In this document: piece after piece, positions 7,444 through 15,571 of the stretch
Numbering within the stretch: position 1 is the stretch's first letter
Layout of the letters: each line of letters opens with the position of its first letter
Assembly (NCBI RefSeq): GCF_004310295.1
Contig: NZ_SISB01000049.1
Span: 1-48,454 of the forward strand
DNA length: 48,454 bases
From: Pseudomonas sp. BGI-2
GTDB taxonomy: Bacteria; Pseudomonadota; Gammaproteobacteria; Pseudomonadales; Pseudomonadaceae
Direction: 5' to 3'
Notes under the pieces: generated by a model
Seen by the model: only the letters and a program-made list of their open reading frames with translations
Told to the model about the DNA's origin: nothing
Databases searched by the model: none
Translations under genes and position numbers: made by a program

Positions 7444-7785
7444 ATGGCCGACCCACTCAGTTTCCCACTCAAATTTCCTTTCACATCCGCTTTGGGCACG
7501 CATCTCGCGTCGCTGCCTATCAAACGCCTCAAGCGCAAAGACCTTACCGCCGCGCACAGCTACTCGCCCAAGGACGAAGGCGCGCAGGAAGATTTCCTGT
7601 TCGCGAAAATGACCGGCCTGACTATCGAAGACCTAGGCGATTTGGATGTTGCCGACTCGAAAATTCTGTCAGCGGTGTTTCGGGAAATGGCGGACGGCGG
7701 AGACATCGCTGCAGTCCTGGGACGCGGCGATGTTGCTGATTCTGAGAATGCAGCCGTCGGAGATTCGCCGGCTGTCGATGGATGA
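7444..7785 (+). CDS. Tail assembly chaperone gpE
   Basis: The 113-aa protein belongs to the short chaperones that coat the tape measure during tail assembly. It shows the family pattern: FPLKFPFTSALG at the start, KRLKRKDLTAAH, then DFLFAKMTGLTIEDLGDLDVADS. Tail chaperones of this class are made in two forms by ribosomal frameshifting. An overlapping frame (7646-7864) carrying an E'-like tail is present. A strong TCTGGAG site precedes ATG 7444. Confidence 0.82.
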   Translation: MADPLSFPLKFPFTSALGTHLASLPIKRLKRKDLTAAHSYSPKDEGAQEDFLFAKMTGLTIEDLGDLDVADSKILSAVFREMADGGDIAAVLGRGDVADSENAAVGDSPAVDG

Positions 7786-7864
7786 GTATTGGATTTGGGT
7801 TGACGTGTGTCACAAAGAGATCAACCGGCGGATCGAACTCGCCGATAGATTGAACGGCCAATGA
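7646..7864 (+). CDS. E' extension of the tail chaperone, reached by frameshift
   Basis: This frame overlaps the end of gpE and runs on 79 nt further, ending SMDEYWIWVDVCHKEINRR plus a short tail. It is shifted by +1 (equivalent to -2) relative to gpE. The part after about 7730 has a protein-like composition whereas the upstream part reads like noise, as expected for a frameshift product. The exact slip site is not evident; the stretch around CCTGGGAC (7719-7726) or TTCGGGAAA (7679-7687) are possibilities. Independent initiation at ATG 7730 is an alternative. Confidence 0.6.
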   Translation: MLPTRKFCQRCFGKWRTAETSLQSWDAAMLLILRMQPSEIRRLSMDEYWIWVDVCHKEINRRIELADRLNGQ

Positions 7865-8087
7865 TTGCGGCTAGACCCACCGCCAAGCCAGCCAACCAAG
7901 CGCCGCCCGCTGCGATAGGGGCGGCTACCGAAGCCAGCAATGGCAAGCCGATGCAGAACACGACGACCGCAGCCCACAACGGCAGGTGAGCCAGGCAAAG
8001 CCAGGCGAGCCCGATCACACCGGCGCCGATGGCCAGTGCATACAGAGTATTGGCGGTGCGTAGAGCGGTTTTTTCAAACATGCCCAT
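7821..8087 (-). CDS. Small membrane protein, antisense in the tail operon
   Basis: The 88-aa frame starts at ATG 8087 (or 8081). It encodes a short charged N-terminus, three hydrophobic stretches (about 10-30, 33-55 and 58-75), and a basic C-terminus RSIYRRVRSAG. It fills the otherwise empty 238-nt gap between E' and the tape measure, overlapping E' by 44 nt. No clear ribosome binding site is seen, which keeps confidence moderate. If real it may be a superinfection-exclusion type membrane moron; nothing specific supports that beyond size and topology. Confidence 0.5.
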   Translation of the reverse strand: MGMFEKTALRTANTLYALAIGAGVIGLAWLCLAHLPLWAAVVVFCIGLPLLASVAAPIAAGGAWLAGLAVGLAAIIGRSIYRRVRSAG

Positions 8088-8102
8088 AGCGTAGCAAACT
8101 TT

Positions 8103-10712
8103 ATGGCTAACGAAGTACTGGTTGGACTGAAGATCGGGGCCGCCGTATCTGGCAGTCTCAGCGCCGCTTTCGGCTCTGCCAAATCGACCGTACAACAACT
8201 CGGCCGCGCCACCGATGGCCTCACCGCAAAGCAAAAACTTATCGGCACCGAACTGTCCGCCGCCCTTGCACGGGGCGGAACGGGCGTTGAACGGCTGCGC
8301 CGGCAATATGACCTGGTGGGCCGCTCAATTGACCAACTCAAGGTCAAGCAAGACCGCCTGACCGCAAGCATTGCGCGTGGTGAAACGCTAAAAAACAAAC
8401 GCGGGGAACTGCGCGGGCAGGCGCTGGAAGTGGCCGGCACAGGCGCAGCGCTTGGCGCCCCAATTGTTCAGTCGATGCGCACGGCTATCGAATTCCAAGA
8501 CCAGACCCGTGACATTGCCATTACCGGCGGGTTCGATGAGGCGCAGGAGAAAGGCCTGAGCGATGTCATGCGCGGGGCCGCGCTAAAGTGGAACCAGACC
8601 CAAACCGATGTGGCCAAGGGCACCGCCGTCTTGATTGCCGGCGGTATTGCAAACGTCAAGGAACTGGAAGCCTATGCCCCGGTAATGGCCAAAACTGCGA
8701 CCGCAACGCGGGCAAGCATGGACGATCTCGGATCGGTGGCCATCGCGCTCAATGACAACCTCGGCATAGGCGCGGCCGGACTTGAGCGCTCCATGAACAT
8801 GCTGGCGTTTGCCGGCAAAAGCGGCCAGTTCGAACTTGCGGACATGGCCAAATGGCTGCCCCAACTGACGCCCCAGTTTGCCGCGCTGGGGATCACTGGC
8901 GAGCGCGCCGTTGCCGAGATTGGCGCCTCCCTGCAGATTGCCCGCCGGGGCGCCGGTTCCAACGACGAGGCGGCCAACAACTTCAAGAACTTCCTTTCTA
9001 AACTCACCGCGCCCGAGACACTCAAGGCGTTTGAAAAGGCCGGGATCGACCTTAAAAGCAGCATGACGAACCTGGTCAGTGAGGGGCTTTCGCCGGCCGA
9101 GGCCATGATCAAGATTCTGACCAAGCACCTCGGCACCAAGGGGCCGGCCGCTGCCGCCGCCTATAGCAAAGCGCTGGATATCAAGGATCAGAAAGAGCGT
9201 GAAACGGCGCTGAGCCGGCTCGATGAGGCGTACAAGCTCGGCGAGCTGTTTGCCGACCAGCAGGTGCTGTCTTTCGTGCGCCCGGCGCTGGCAAATCAGA
9301 AGGATCTCGGCGGCATCAAGGAAGGCAGCAAGGATGCGGCCGATAAAGGCGTACTCGATCAAGATTGGGCCAAGCGTATGGGCAGCTCGAAAGAGCAGCT
9401 CAAGGAACTACGCAACAACCTGGCTGACATCGGCATTTCAGTCGGCAACGCTTTGTTGCCGGCAATCGTGGACGTGAGCCGAGCGGTTGTTCCGCTGATG
9501 CAATCGTTCTCCGCTTGGGCGGGCGAGAACCCCGCATTGATCAAGGGGATCGTTGGCCTGGTCGGCGGCCTGCTGGTTGGCAAGATGGCATTCATCGGCG
9601 TGGCCTACGGGGCCAACCTGGTGCTGTCGCCATTGGTGGCCATGAAGACCGCCATGACATCGTTGTCGTCCAAGTGGACGCTCCTGCAGGCGGCGTGGCA
9701 CGGCGGCAAGTTTGCCCCGTTGATCAACGGCCTTGGCAAAGGCGCACAAGGAATGCGCGCCGCAGGACGTGCCGCCAGTTGGCTTGGCCGGGCCGCCCTG
9801 AACGATCTTCGCACGGCGCTTACCGCGACCGGCAGAGGCGCCGCATGGCTGGCCCGTGGCGGCGTGATGTTGGGCAAAGCACTGGGCGGCCAACTACTCA
9901 CGGGCTTACGCCTTGTTGGGCAGGCCGTTTTGTGGATCGGCCGGGCGCTGTTGATGAACCCGATCGGGCTGGCCATCACCGGCATCGCTGTCGCGGCGTT
10001 CCTGATCTACCGCTACTGGGGCCCGATCAAGACCTTTGTCAGCGGCTTGTGGGCCGAGATCAAAGAAGGCTTCAGCGGCGGCATCTCCGGCATTGCGCAA
10101 ACGCTGCTCAACTTCTCCCCGGTGGGGATGTTCTACCGGGCCTTCGCGGCTGTGATGAACTACTTCGGGTTTGAGCTACCCGGCAAGTTTTCCGAATTTG
10201 GCGGGATGATTGTTACCGGCCTGGTCAACGGCATCACCAACATGGCGGGCGCGCTGAAGGAAAGCGTGTTGGGCATCGGCTCATCCATTCAGGGCTGGTT
10301 CACCGAGAAACTCGGCATCCAGTCGCCAAGCCGGGTATTCATCGGGTACGGCGCAAACATCAGCGAAGGCGCCGCCATCGGCATCAGCTCCCAAGCGGGC
10401 CTTGTGCGGGACGCCGCGCTTGGCATGGCGGGACAGACCAGCGTTGACATGGCGCCGCCAAATCCAATGGACGTTTCCAGAGCCGGGATGATGGCGCCTG
10501 CCGGGGGCGGCCAACTGGGCGGCTCTGGTGGAACCGGCGGCCAAGTGAATTTTACGTTTTCCCCACAAATCACCGTTCCGGCCGGCGCCGGCATGGATCA
10601 AATCAATCAGGGATTGCAGGCCAGTTACGCCGAATTTATGCGGATGATGGATCGCTACATGCGCGACAAACGCCGCCTCAGTTATGGCTCTTCGGATGAG
10701 GTAACCGTTTAA
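8103..10712 (+). CDS. Tail tape measure protein
   Basis: The 869-aa protein sets tail length and is threaded inside the tube. It has the N-terminal coiled-coil region (to about 120), the phage tape-measure domain at about 125-430, and Ala/Gly-rich helices. Hydrophobic segments lie near 480-515 and 615-650. The C-terminus has the frequent IQSPSRVFIGYGANISEG motif near 738 and a Gly-rich linker. It is in the right place after the chaperones and overlaps gpU by one base. Confidence 0.92.
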   Translation: MANEVLVGLKIGAAVSGSLSAAFGSAKSTVQQLGRATDGLTAKQKLIGTELSAALARGGTGVERLRRQYDLVGRSIDQLKVKQDRLTASIARGETLKNKRGELRGQALEVAGTGAALGAPIVQSMRTAIEFQDQTRDIAITGGFDEAQEKGLSDVMRGAALKWNQTQTDVAKGTAVLIAGGIANVKELEAYAPVMAKTATATRASMDDLGSVAIALNDNLGIGAAGLERSMNMLAFAGKSGQFELADMAKWLPQLTPQFAALGITGERAVAEIGASLQIARRGAGSNDEAANNFKNFLSKLTAPETLKAFEKAGIDLKSSMTNLVSEGLSPAEAMIKILTKHLGTKGPAAAAAYSKALDIKDQKERETALSRLDEAYKLGELFADQQVLSFVRPALANQKDLGGIKEGSKDAADKGVLDQDWAKRMGSSKEQLKELRNNLADIGISVGNALLPAIVDVSRAVVPLMQSFSAWAGENPALIKGIVGLVGGLLVGKMAFIGVAYGANLVLSPLVAMKTAMTSLSSKWTLLQAAWHGGKFAPLINGLGKGAQGMRAAGRAASWLGRAALNDLRTALTATGRGAAWLARGGVMLGKALGGQLLTGLRLVGQAVLWIGRALLMNPIGLAITGIAVAAFLIYRYWGPIKTFVSGLWAEIKEGFSGGISGIAQTLLNFSPVGMFYRAFAAVMNYFGFELPGKFSEFGGMIVTGLVNGITNMAGALKESVLGIGSSIQGWFTEKLGIQSPSRVFIGYGANISEGAAIGISSQAGLVRDAALGMAGQTSVDMAPPNPMDVSRAGMMAPAGGGQLGGSGGTGGQVNFTFSPQITVPAGAGMDQINQGLQASYAEFMRMMDRYMRDKRRLSYGSSDEVTV

Positions 10713-11593
10713 TGTTTGCCATCTTGGGGGACATCGAATTCACCGTTGCCGGCGGCATTACCGGCATGGAACAGAGCGGGACGGCTGACTGGGCGGAACA
10801 TGCGCGGATTCAAGGCAAGCCACTACTGGAATGGATTGGCGAGGGGCTGGATGAATGCAATCTCACCATTGAACTGCACCCATTGCTCGGAGATCCCGAA
10901 GAACGCCTTCGGGCCTTGTGCCTTGCCAAGAGCAAGCACGAACCCTTGGCCTTTGTCATGGGCAGCGGCGAGTACCTCGGCCCCTATGTCATCTGCAACA
11001 TGGGCAAGACGACGCGCCGAGCAACGGCCGTAGGCCAGGTGCAGGCCGCCACGGTTCAGCTCAGCCTGAAAGAGTACACCGGCGCCTTCACGCGCAAGGT
11101 TGCCCGGCCGGGACTGCTCGATCCGGCCGTAACCGGCACGGCCGCAGCCGGCGCCGGCACTCCTGGGCTGCTCTCGCGCTTGATGCCATCGCCCAGTACG
11201 ACGCAGATGGTGCTGGGCCACGCCAAAACCGCGGGCAACATTTTGAAGGCGGGTCAGAACCTGTACGAAACCGTCAAGAGCGGAAACCCCTCGATGATCC
11301 TCGGCCAAGTGCCCCAGTTACTGGGCGTCACTGCGCGGGCTATAGAGCCGCTGCAGGGGCTGAAAGACATGGCCGGCTTGCTGAAGGATGGCGCCGATCT
11401 ATCCCTCCTCGGCGAGGATGTACTGGGCGGCGTTATGGGCGCCAGATCGAGCCTCAACCCGGTCGACCTTGACAACATCGTCGAACGGTTCTCCGCCTCC
11501 AAGGATTCGCTCGACCAAGCGTTTACGAAGATGAGCGGCGCCAGCGCCAGGCTTTCGGGCTTGGCCGCACAAGTACTTACCCGGAGGGCATGA
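10712..11593 (+). CDS. Tail protein gpU-like, tail terminator region
   Basis: The 293-aa protein begins with a P2 gpU-like domain (about 1-130). Conserved points are the start MFAILGDIEFTV, a basic-free beta region with NLTIELHPLLGD, and MGSGEYLGPYVICNM near 85-100. The last 160 residues are a helical extension not needed in P2 U (159 aa), so the protein is almost twice the classic length. It lies between tape measure and gpX as in P2-like tails, with 1- and 4-nt overlaps at its ends. Confidence 0.82.
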   Translation: MFAILGDIEFTVAGGITGMEQSGTADWAEHARIQGKPLLEWIGEGLDECNLTIELHPLLGDPEERLRALCLAKSKHEPLAFVMGSGEYLGPYVICNMGKTTRRATAVGQVQAATVQLSLKEYTGAFTRKVARPGLLDPAVTGTAAAGAGTPGLLSRLMPSPSTTQMVLGHAKTAGNILKAGQNLYETVKSGNPSMILGQVPQLLGVTARAIEPLQGLKDMAGLLKDGADLSLLGEDVLGGVMGARSSLNPVDLDNIVERFSASKDSLDQAFTKMSGASARLSGLAAQVLTRRA

Positions 11594-11799
11594 TGTTCAT
11601 CCCGCACACTACAACCGAGGGCCAGCGCTGGGATCAATTAGCCTGGCAATACTACGGCGATGCTCACCGTTACACGCCGATTATTGAGGCAAACCCTCAC
11701 GTTCCAATCACCGCCGAGCTGCCCGCCGGTCTGACCTTGGCCATCCCGGTTCTTGAGCCAGCGCCCTCTGCAGAGGACCTGCCGCCGTGGATGCGATAA
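11590..11799 (+). CDS. Tail protein gpX (LysM-like)
   Basis: The 69-aa protein has the gpX signature: a short LysM-like fold with TTEGQRWDQLAWQYYGDA and a second half ending IPVLEPAP. It is thought to act in the baseplate hub or tail tip. It overlaps the U stop by 4 nt and the D start by 13 nt, as is usual in P2-like tail modules. Confidence 0.88.
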   Translation: MMFIPHTTTEGQRWDQLAWQYYGDAHRYTPIIEANPHVPITAELPAGLTLAIPVLEPAPSAEDLPPWMR

Positions 11800-12899
11800 G
11801 CCCGACTCAGGTGCCCGAGGCGCGCTTTGTCCTCAACTACCAACAGCGCAACATCACCCGCAATGTCAGCGCGCATCTGCTTTCGCTGACGTATACGGAC
11901 TTTCTCACGGGCCAGGCTGACAGCCTTTCAGTTGAACTGGAGGACTCCGAGGGCAAATGGCGTGACGCCTGGTATCCCGGCCACGGCGATTCTTTGAGTC
12001 TGGCCATCGGCTGGGAGGGCCAGCCGCTACGGGCGGTTGGTAGCTTTGAAATTGACCGCGTAGAGCTGAACGGCCCGCCCTTCACGGTGACCATAGAAGG
12101 TCTGGCCACGGGCATCAAAGCGTCCCTGCGCACAACGGAACACCGGGCCTACGAGAACACAACGCTGGATGCAATCGCCAATCAGATCGCCGAACGCCAA
12201 GGGCTGGAGCTTGTCGGCAGCATCGAGCCGATCAAACTCGACCGGCTGACTCAGCAAAACACCGATCTGGAGTTTCTGCGCGATCTTGCCGGGGAGTACG
12301 ACTACGCCTTCAAAGTGACGGGTTCGCGAATGGTCTTTCATGCGATCAGCGAACTTGTCAAAGCCGCTCCGGTTGCCAGCTTTACCCTCGGGGATCTGAG
12401 CCGAATCAGTCTGCAAGATCAGATCAAGGACATTCCGCAGGCCATAGAGGTCAAGCACAAAGACCCCGCGAAAAAGAAGTTGGTGGCTTACAAGATGGAG
12501 AACGGCGAAACAGTTGCCGTGCCCAGCAGCGTGAGCAAAAGCACCACCAGCGGCGATACCAAAAAGAGCCGCAAACGCAGCGCGTCCGAGGATGAGGCCA
12601 AGGCAAAGGCCAAAGCAGAGCTAGCGAAGGCGAACCGCGAAAGGACAACCGGCAGTTGGTCGTCCATGGGCCGGCCCAACCTGTTCAGCGGGAACGTCGT
12701 GACCCTGGTCGCGGCCGGCATGTTGGGCGGAAATTACCTCATCAACTCGTCGCAGCACCGAATGACCAGGAGCGGCGGCTACACCGTGGAGCCTTCAACT
12801 TGCCGCGTATCGGCGCCTTCAATCGGACTGACGGCGGACAAGATCAAGCCAGATCTCGCGCTTTCGACCTACGGCATTCAAAACGAAACGGTGGCTTGA
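11787..12899 (+). CDS. Baseplate hub protein gpD (late control D family)
   Basis: The 370-aa protein forms the baseplate hub (T4 gp27 counterpart). It has the N-terminal domain with SLTYTDFLTGQADSLSVEL near 30, the central KIxASLRTTEH-like region near 110, and LDAIANQIAERQGLEL near 127-142. A lysine-rich low-complexity stretch (about 240-285) includes alternating Ala-Lys. The start is GTG 11787 inside the gpX end; an ATG at 11790 belongs to the gpX frame. TGA 12897 is followed by 16 nt before gpV. Confidence 0.9.
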   Translation: MDAISPTQVPEARFVLNYQQRNITRNVSAHLLSLTYTDFLTGQADSLSVELEDSEGKWRDAWYPGHGDSLSLAIGWEGQPLRAVGSFEIDRVELNGPPFTVTIEGLATGIKASLRTTEHRAYENTTLDAIANQIAERQGLELVGSIEPIKLDRLTQQNTDLEFLRDLAGEYDYAFKVTGSRMVFHAISELVKAAPVASFTLGDLSRISLQDQIKDIPQAIEVKHKDPAKKKLVAYKMENGETVAVPSSVSKSTTSGDTKKSRKRSASEDEAKAKAKAELAKANRERTTGSWSSMGRPNLFSGNVVTLVAAGMLGGNYLINSSQHRMTRSGGYTVEPSTCRVSAPSIGLTADKIKPDLALSTYGIQNETVA

Positions 12900-12915
12900 C
12901 CATGGGGAGCAAATA

Positions 12916-13467
12916 ATGGGCGTCCAGCTGGAGTACGGTGAAGTCAGCGCCGTTGATTACATGACTTGCCAAATACGTGTCCGACTGGATGATCGCGACG
13001 GCGTTGAAAGCTACTGGTTGAGCGTCCCCCAGCGTAATAGTCAGGGCACGAAGCGCCGCCCCTTAATGCCTGAACTGGGTGAGCAAGTCGCGATATTGCT
13101 GGACTCTGATGGCGTCGGCGGCGTCTACCTCGGCGGCGTCTACTCAACCGCAGAGCCGCCCCCGGTCACGGACGAAGATACGGACTATGTTCGTTTCAGT
13201 GACGGGACGACGGTCACCTACGACCGGTCCGAGCATGTCATGTCGTTGGTGTGCGTCGGGCAGACCAAACTCGTCTGCGATAAGGATCTGGATGTTCAAT
13301 GCGGTATGCCCGTGACGGTTAAGGCGCCTTCGGTGACGCTGGACAGCCCGGACGTCAAGGCGACGGGCAATTTCGCGATTGCAGGCAATCTGGATGTAGG
13401 CGGCAACGTCAACGCCGCCGGATCTGTCATGGATGTTGGCGGCAACTCAAACCATCACTCCCACTAG
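12916..13467 (+). CDS. Baseplate assembly/spike protein gpV
   Basis: The 183-aa protein is the membrane-piercing spike. Residues 1-90 form the OB-fold (RVRLDDRDGVESYWLSV, then LPELGEQVAILLDSDG-like turn). Next comes a stretch of beta-helix repeats rich in Val, Asp and Gly. The protein ends in an H-x-H pair (final residues NHHSH), which in P2 V binds iron at the needle tip. It closes the U-X-D-V group, and late-promoter copy 3 follows. Confidence 0.9.
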   Translation: MGVQLEYGEVSAVDYMTCQIRVRLDDRDGVESYWLSVPQRNSQGTKRRPLMPELGEQVAILLDSDGVGGVYLGGVYSTAEPPPVTDEDTDYVRFSDGTTVTYDRSEHVMSLVCVGQTKLVCDKDLDVQCGMPVTVKAPSVTLDSPDVKATGNFAIAGNLDVGGNVNAAGSVMDVGGNSNHHSH

Positions 13468-13494
13468 CCCGCAATGACCGACCATTGTTTGATC

Positions 13495-13533
13495 CTCTTT
13501 AAACTCGATTAAAAGCCGCCGCCCGGCGGCTTT
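13495..13533 (+). promoter_or_regulatory. Putative late promoter motif copy 3 with overlapping GC hairpin
   Basis: The 23-nt motif (see 1367-1389) occupies 13495-13517 and differs from copy 1 at two positions. Directly overlapping its end is a 10-bp stem (AAAGCCGCCG 13512-13521 with CGGCGGCTTT 13524-13533) with a 2-nt loop. gpW starts 14 nt after the stem. In copies 1 and 3 the motif is followed at once by a hairpin, so the leader structure may be part of the unit. Confidence 0.58.
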
Positions 13534-13547
13534 CGCATGATGGGCGC

Positions 13548-13925
13548 ATGACGACGCCCATTCCCTACACCAACATCACCGCTGCCCACTGGCAACCCGC
13601 CCTCGGCACCCCGGGAGAGGTTGTCGAAGGCCTGCGCGATATCGACCAGGCAATTCATATCGTGCTGTCCACGCCCAAAGGCAGCGACCCGCACCGGCCT
13701 GAGTTCGGCAGCGATCTTCACCTTTATATCGACTGGCCAGAAAACCGCGTCACCCCGCACCTGGTTCGCGAAGCGGTCGACGCGATCCGCCGATGGGAAA
13801 CCCGTGTCTCGGTCGTGAAGGTCGAGGTGATTATCGATGCCCCGCGGATCACGATGCGCGTGCAGTGGCGGGTAGCGGATGGCGTTCCACAGTTGACGGA
13901 GGTGCCCTTTGCGCGAGCTGCCTAA
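13548..13925 (+). CDS. Baseplate wedge protein gpW (gp25-like)
   Basis: The 125-aa protein belongs to the gp25-like wedge family. It has the family start of beta residues and the E-P-R-region equivalent HRPEFGSDLHLYIDWPEN (about 46-63), preceded by VLSTPKGS. The C-terminus runs into gpJ by 17 nt. It is the first gene of the W-J-I-fibre operon under promoter motif copy 3. Confidence 0.88.
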   Translation: MTTPIPYTNITAAHWQPALGTPGEVVEGLRDIDQAIHIVLSTPKGSDPHRPEFGSDLHLYIDWPENRVTPHLVREAVDAIRRWETRVSVVKVEVIIDAPRITMRVQWRVADGVPQLTEVPFARAA

Positions 13926-15030
13926 ACCTATTTTTATCAACGTAGACCCCGCAGCAACCGAGGCGAAGTTGATTGCGCGCTATGAGGAAAAGTCAGGGAA
14001 GACACTCTACCCCGCGCAGGTGGAACGCCTTTTCATCGACCAGATAGCCTACGCCGTAACGCGTCAGGAGGCGGCCGTACAGAACGCTGGCCAGCAGCTC
14101 CTGGTACGGTTCGCGAAAGGCCCGATTCTGGATTATCTGGGCGAACTGGTAGCCACCCCAAGGCTATTGGCCGTTCCCGCCCGGTGCATGTTGCGCTTCA
14201 GCATGCCGGCGGCGGTACAACAGCCGTTGCTGATTCGCGCCGGCACAAAGGTCAGCACTCAGGACGGAAAACTCGTTTTTCTGACTGATCAAGACGTGGT
14301 CATTCCCGCCGGCCAAGCCACCATCAGCGTTACGGCGACGTGCTTGACCGCTGGGGTATTGGGCAACGGCTGGGCCGCTGGGCAAATCAGTAGTCTTGCC
14401 AACGCCCCGGCTGCCGGCATGACTGCTACCAACACAACAACGTCCGCCGAGGGCGCGGAGGACGAAGCGGACGATCGCTACCGCGAGCGGATCATTCTCG
14501 CGCCCGAAGCCTTTAGTAATGCCGGCAGCCGGGGCGCTTACCGCTATCACGCGTTGGCTGTGCATCAATCCATTACCGATGTAGCGGTTCACGGCCCCGA
14601 TGAGGGCCAGCCGGATGGACACGTAGCGGTTTACCCATTGACGAATACGGGCCTGCCAGCCGCTGAGTTGTTGGAGCGCATGCAAAGCCGCCTCAGCGGC
14701 GAAAAAACTCGCCCGCTGACCGATACCGTGCACGCCTACAGCCCGGTTGAGTGGCCGTTTCAGATCAAGGCCCGCCTTACTTTTTATGTGGAAGCGGATC
14801 GAGCAACGGCGTTGGCCGCTGCCCATGCGGCTGCATATGCCTATGCACAGGATCGCCGGGCGGGGCTCGGGCGGGACATCGTTCGGGAACAGTTGACCGC
14901 TCTCCTGCAGGTGAGCGGCGTCTATCGGGCAGAGCTGGAGTACCCCGATGTGTTGTCGGTGCTCGAAACAAATGATTGGGCCAATTGCACTGCGATCCAG
15001 CTGATCGATGCGGGGGTGGCCATTGGTTAA
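13909..15030 (+). CDS. Baseplate protein gpJ
   Basis: The 373-aa protein builds the outer baseplate wedge. It shows LYPAQVERLFIDQIAYAV near 28-45, the domain with GTKVSTQDGKLVFLTDQ near 110, and the EGAEDEADDRYRERI motif near 182-196 that is diagnostic of J proteins. The start is TTG 13909, decided by GGAGG at 13898-13902, six bases upstream; no ATG fits. It overlaps both gpW and gpI. Confidence 0.9.
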   Translation: MRELPKPIFINVDPAATEAKLIARYEEKSGKTLYPAQVERLFIDQIAYAVTRQEAAVQNAGQQLLVRFAKGPILDYLGELVATPRLLAVPARCMLRFSMPAAVQQPLLIRAGTKVSTQDGKLVFLTDQDVVIPAGQATISVTATCLTAGVLGNGWAAGQISSLANAPAAGMTATNTTTSAEGAEDEADDRYRERIILAPEAFSNAGSRGAYRYHALAVHQSITDVAVHGPDEGQPDGHVAVYPLTNTGLPAAELLERMQSRLSGEKTRPLTDTVHAYSPVEWPFQIKARLTFYVEADRATALAAAHAAAYAYAQDRRAGLGRDIVREQLTALLQVSGVYRAELEYPDVLSVLETNDWANCTAIQLIDAGVAIG

Positions 15031-15571
15031 TCAACAGTTGCCCCCAGCGCTCGCGAGCGATGAGCGCTTCGCAACCCTGTGTGAACTGCTCCAAGAGTCG
15101 CTGGACGAGATCGATATCAACTCGATGCTCGTTTACTTGGTTGACCTGGTTAAACCAGCAATTTTGCCGCACCTCGCCGATCAGTTTTCGCTGATGGATG
15201 AGGTGGCTTGGCAACTGGCCGAATCGGTGGACGCCAAGCGAGACCTCATAAAAAACGCCTCCGAGCTGCACCGCTTCAAGGGCACGCCGTGGGCCATTAG
15301 AGAGGTCTTCCGGCTATTGGGCTTTGGGGAAGTTCGCATTGATGAAGGAGTAAGTCCGGCCGAAGGCGGCGCGCCTGTTTGGTCTCTCTACCGGGTCGCG
15401 CTCTTGGAACGAGTCATTACCAACGACCAGGCGGCCATGTTGCGCCGCCTTCTTCTTGCCGTCGCTCCAGCTCGTTGCCGGTTGGTCGCCCTCGACTACC
15501 AGGCTGTCCCGCTCCGGTACAACGGGTTGGAGAACTACAACGGTCAATACAATCACGGGAGCAGTAAATAA
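15008..15571 (+). CDS. Tail protein gpI
   Basis: The 187-aa protein is part of the baseplate edge that holds the fibres. It has the I-family features: PPALASDERFATLCE near 13, YLVDLVKPAILPHLADQFS, W-x-L-A-E, then the FKGTPWAIREVFRLLGFG motif near 90-107. ATG 15008 is taken as start, but TTG 15023 behind a GGGGG stretch gives a start closer to relatives. It overlaps gpJ by 23 nt and the fibre by 1 nt. Confidence 0.88.
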   Translation: MRGWPLVNQQLPPALASDERFATLCELLQESLDEIDINSMLVYLVDLVKPAILPHLADQFSLMDEVAWQLAESVDAKRDLIKNASELHRFKGTPWAIREVFRLLGFGEVRIDEGVSPAEGGAPVWSLYRVALLERVITNDQAAMLRRLLLAVAPARCRLVALDYQAVPLRYNGLENYNGQYNHGSSK

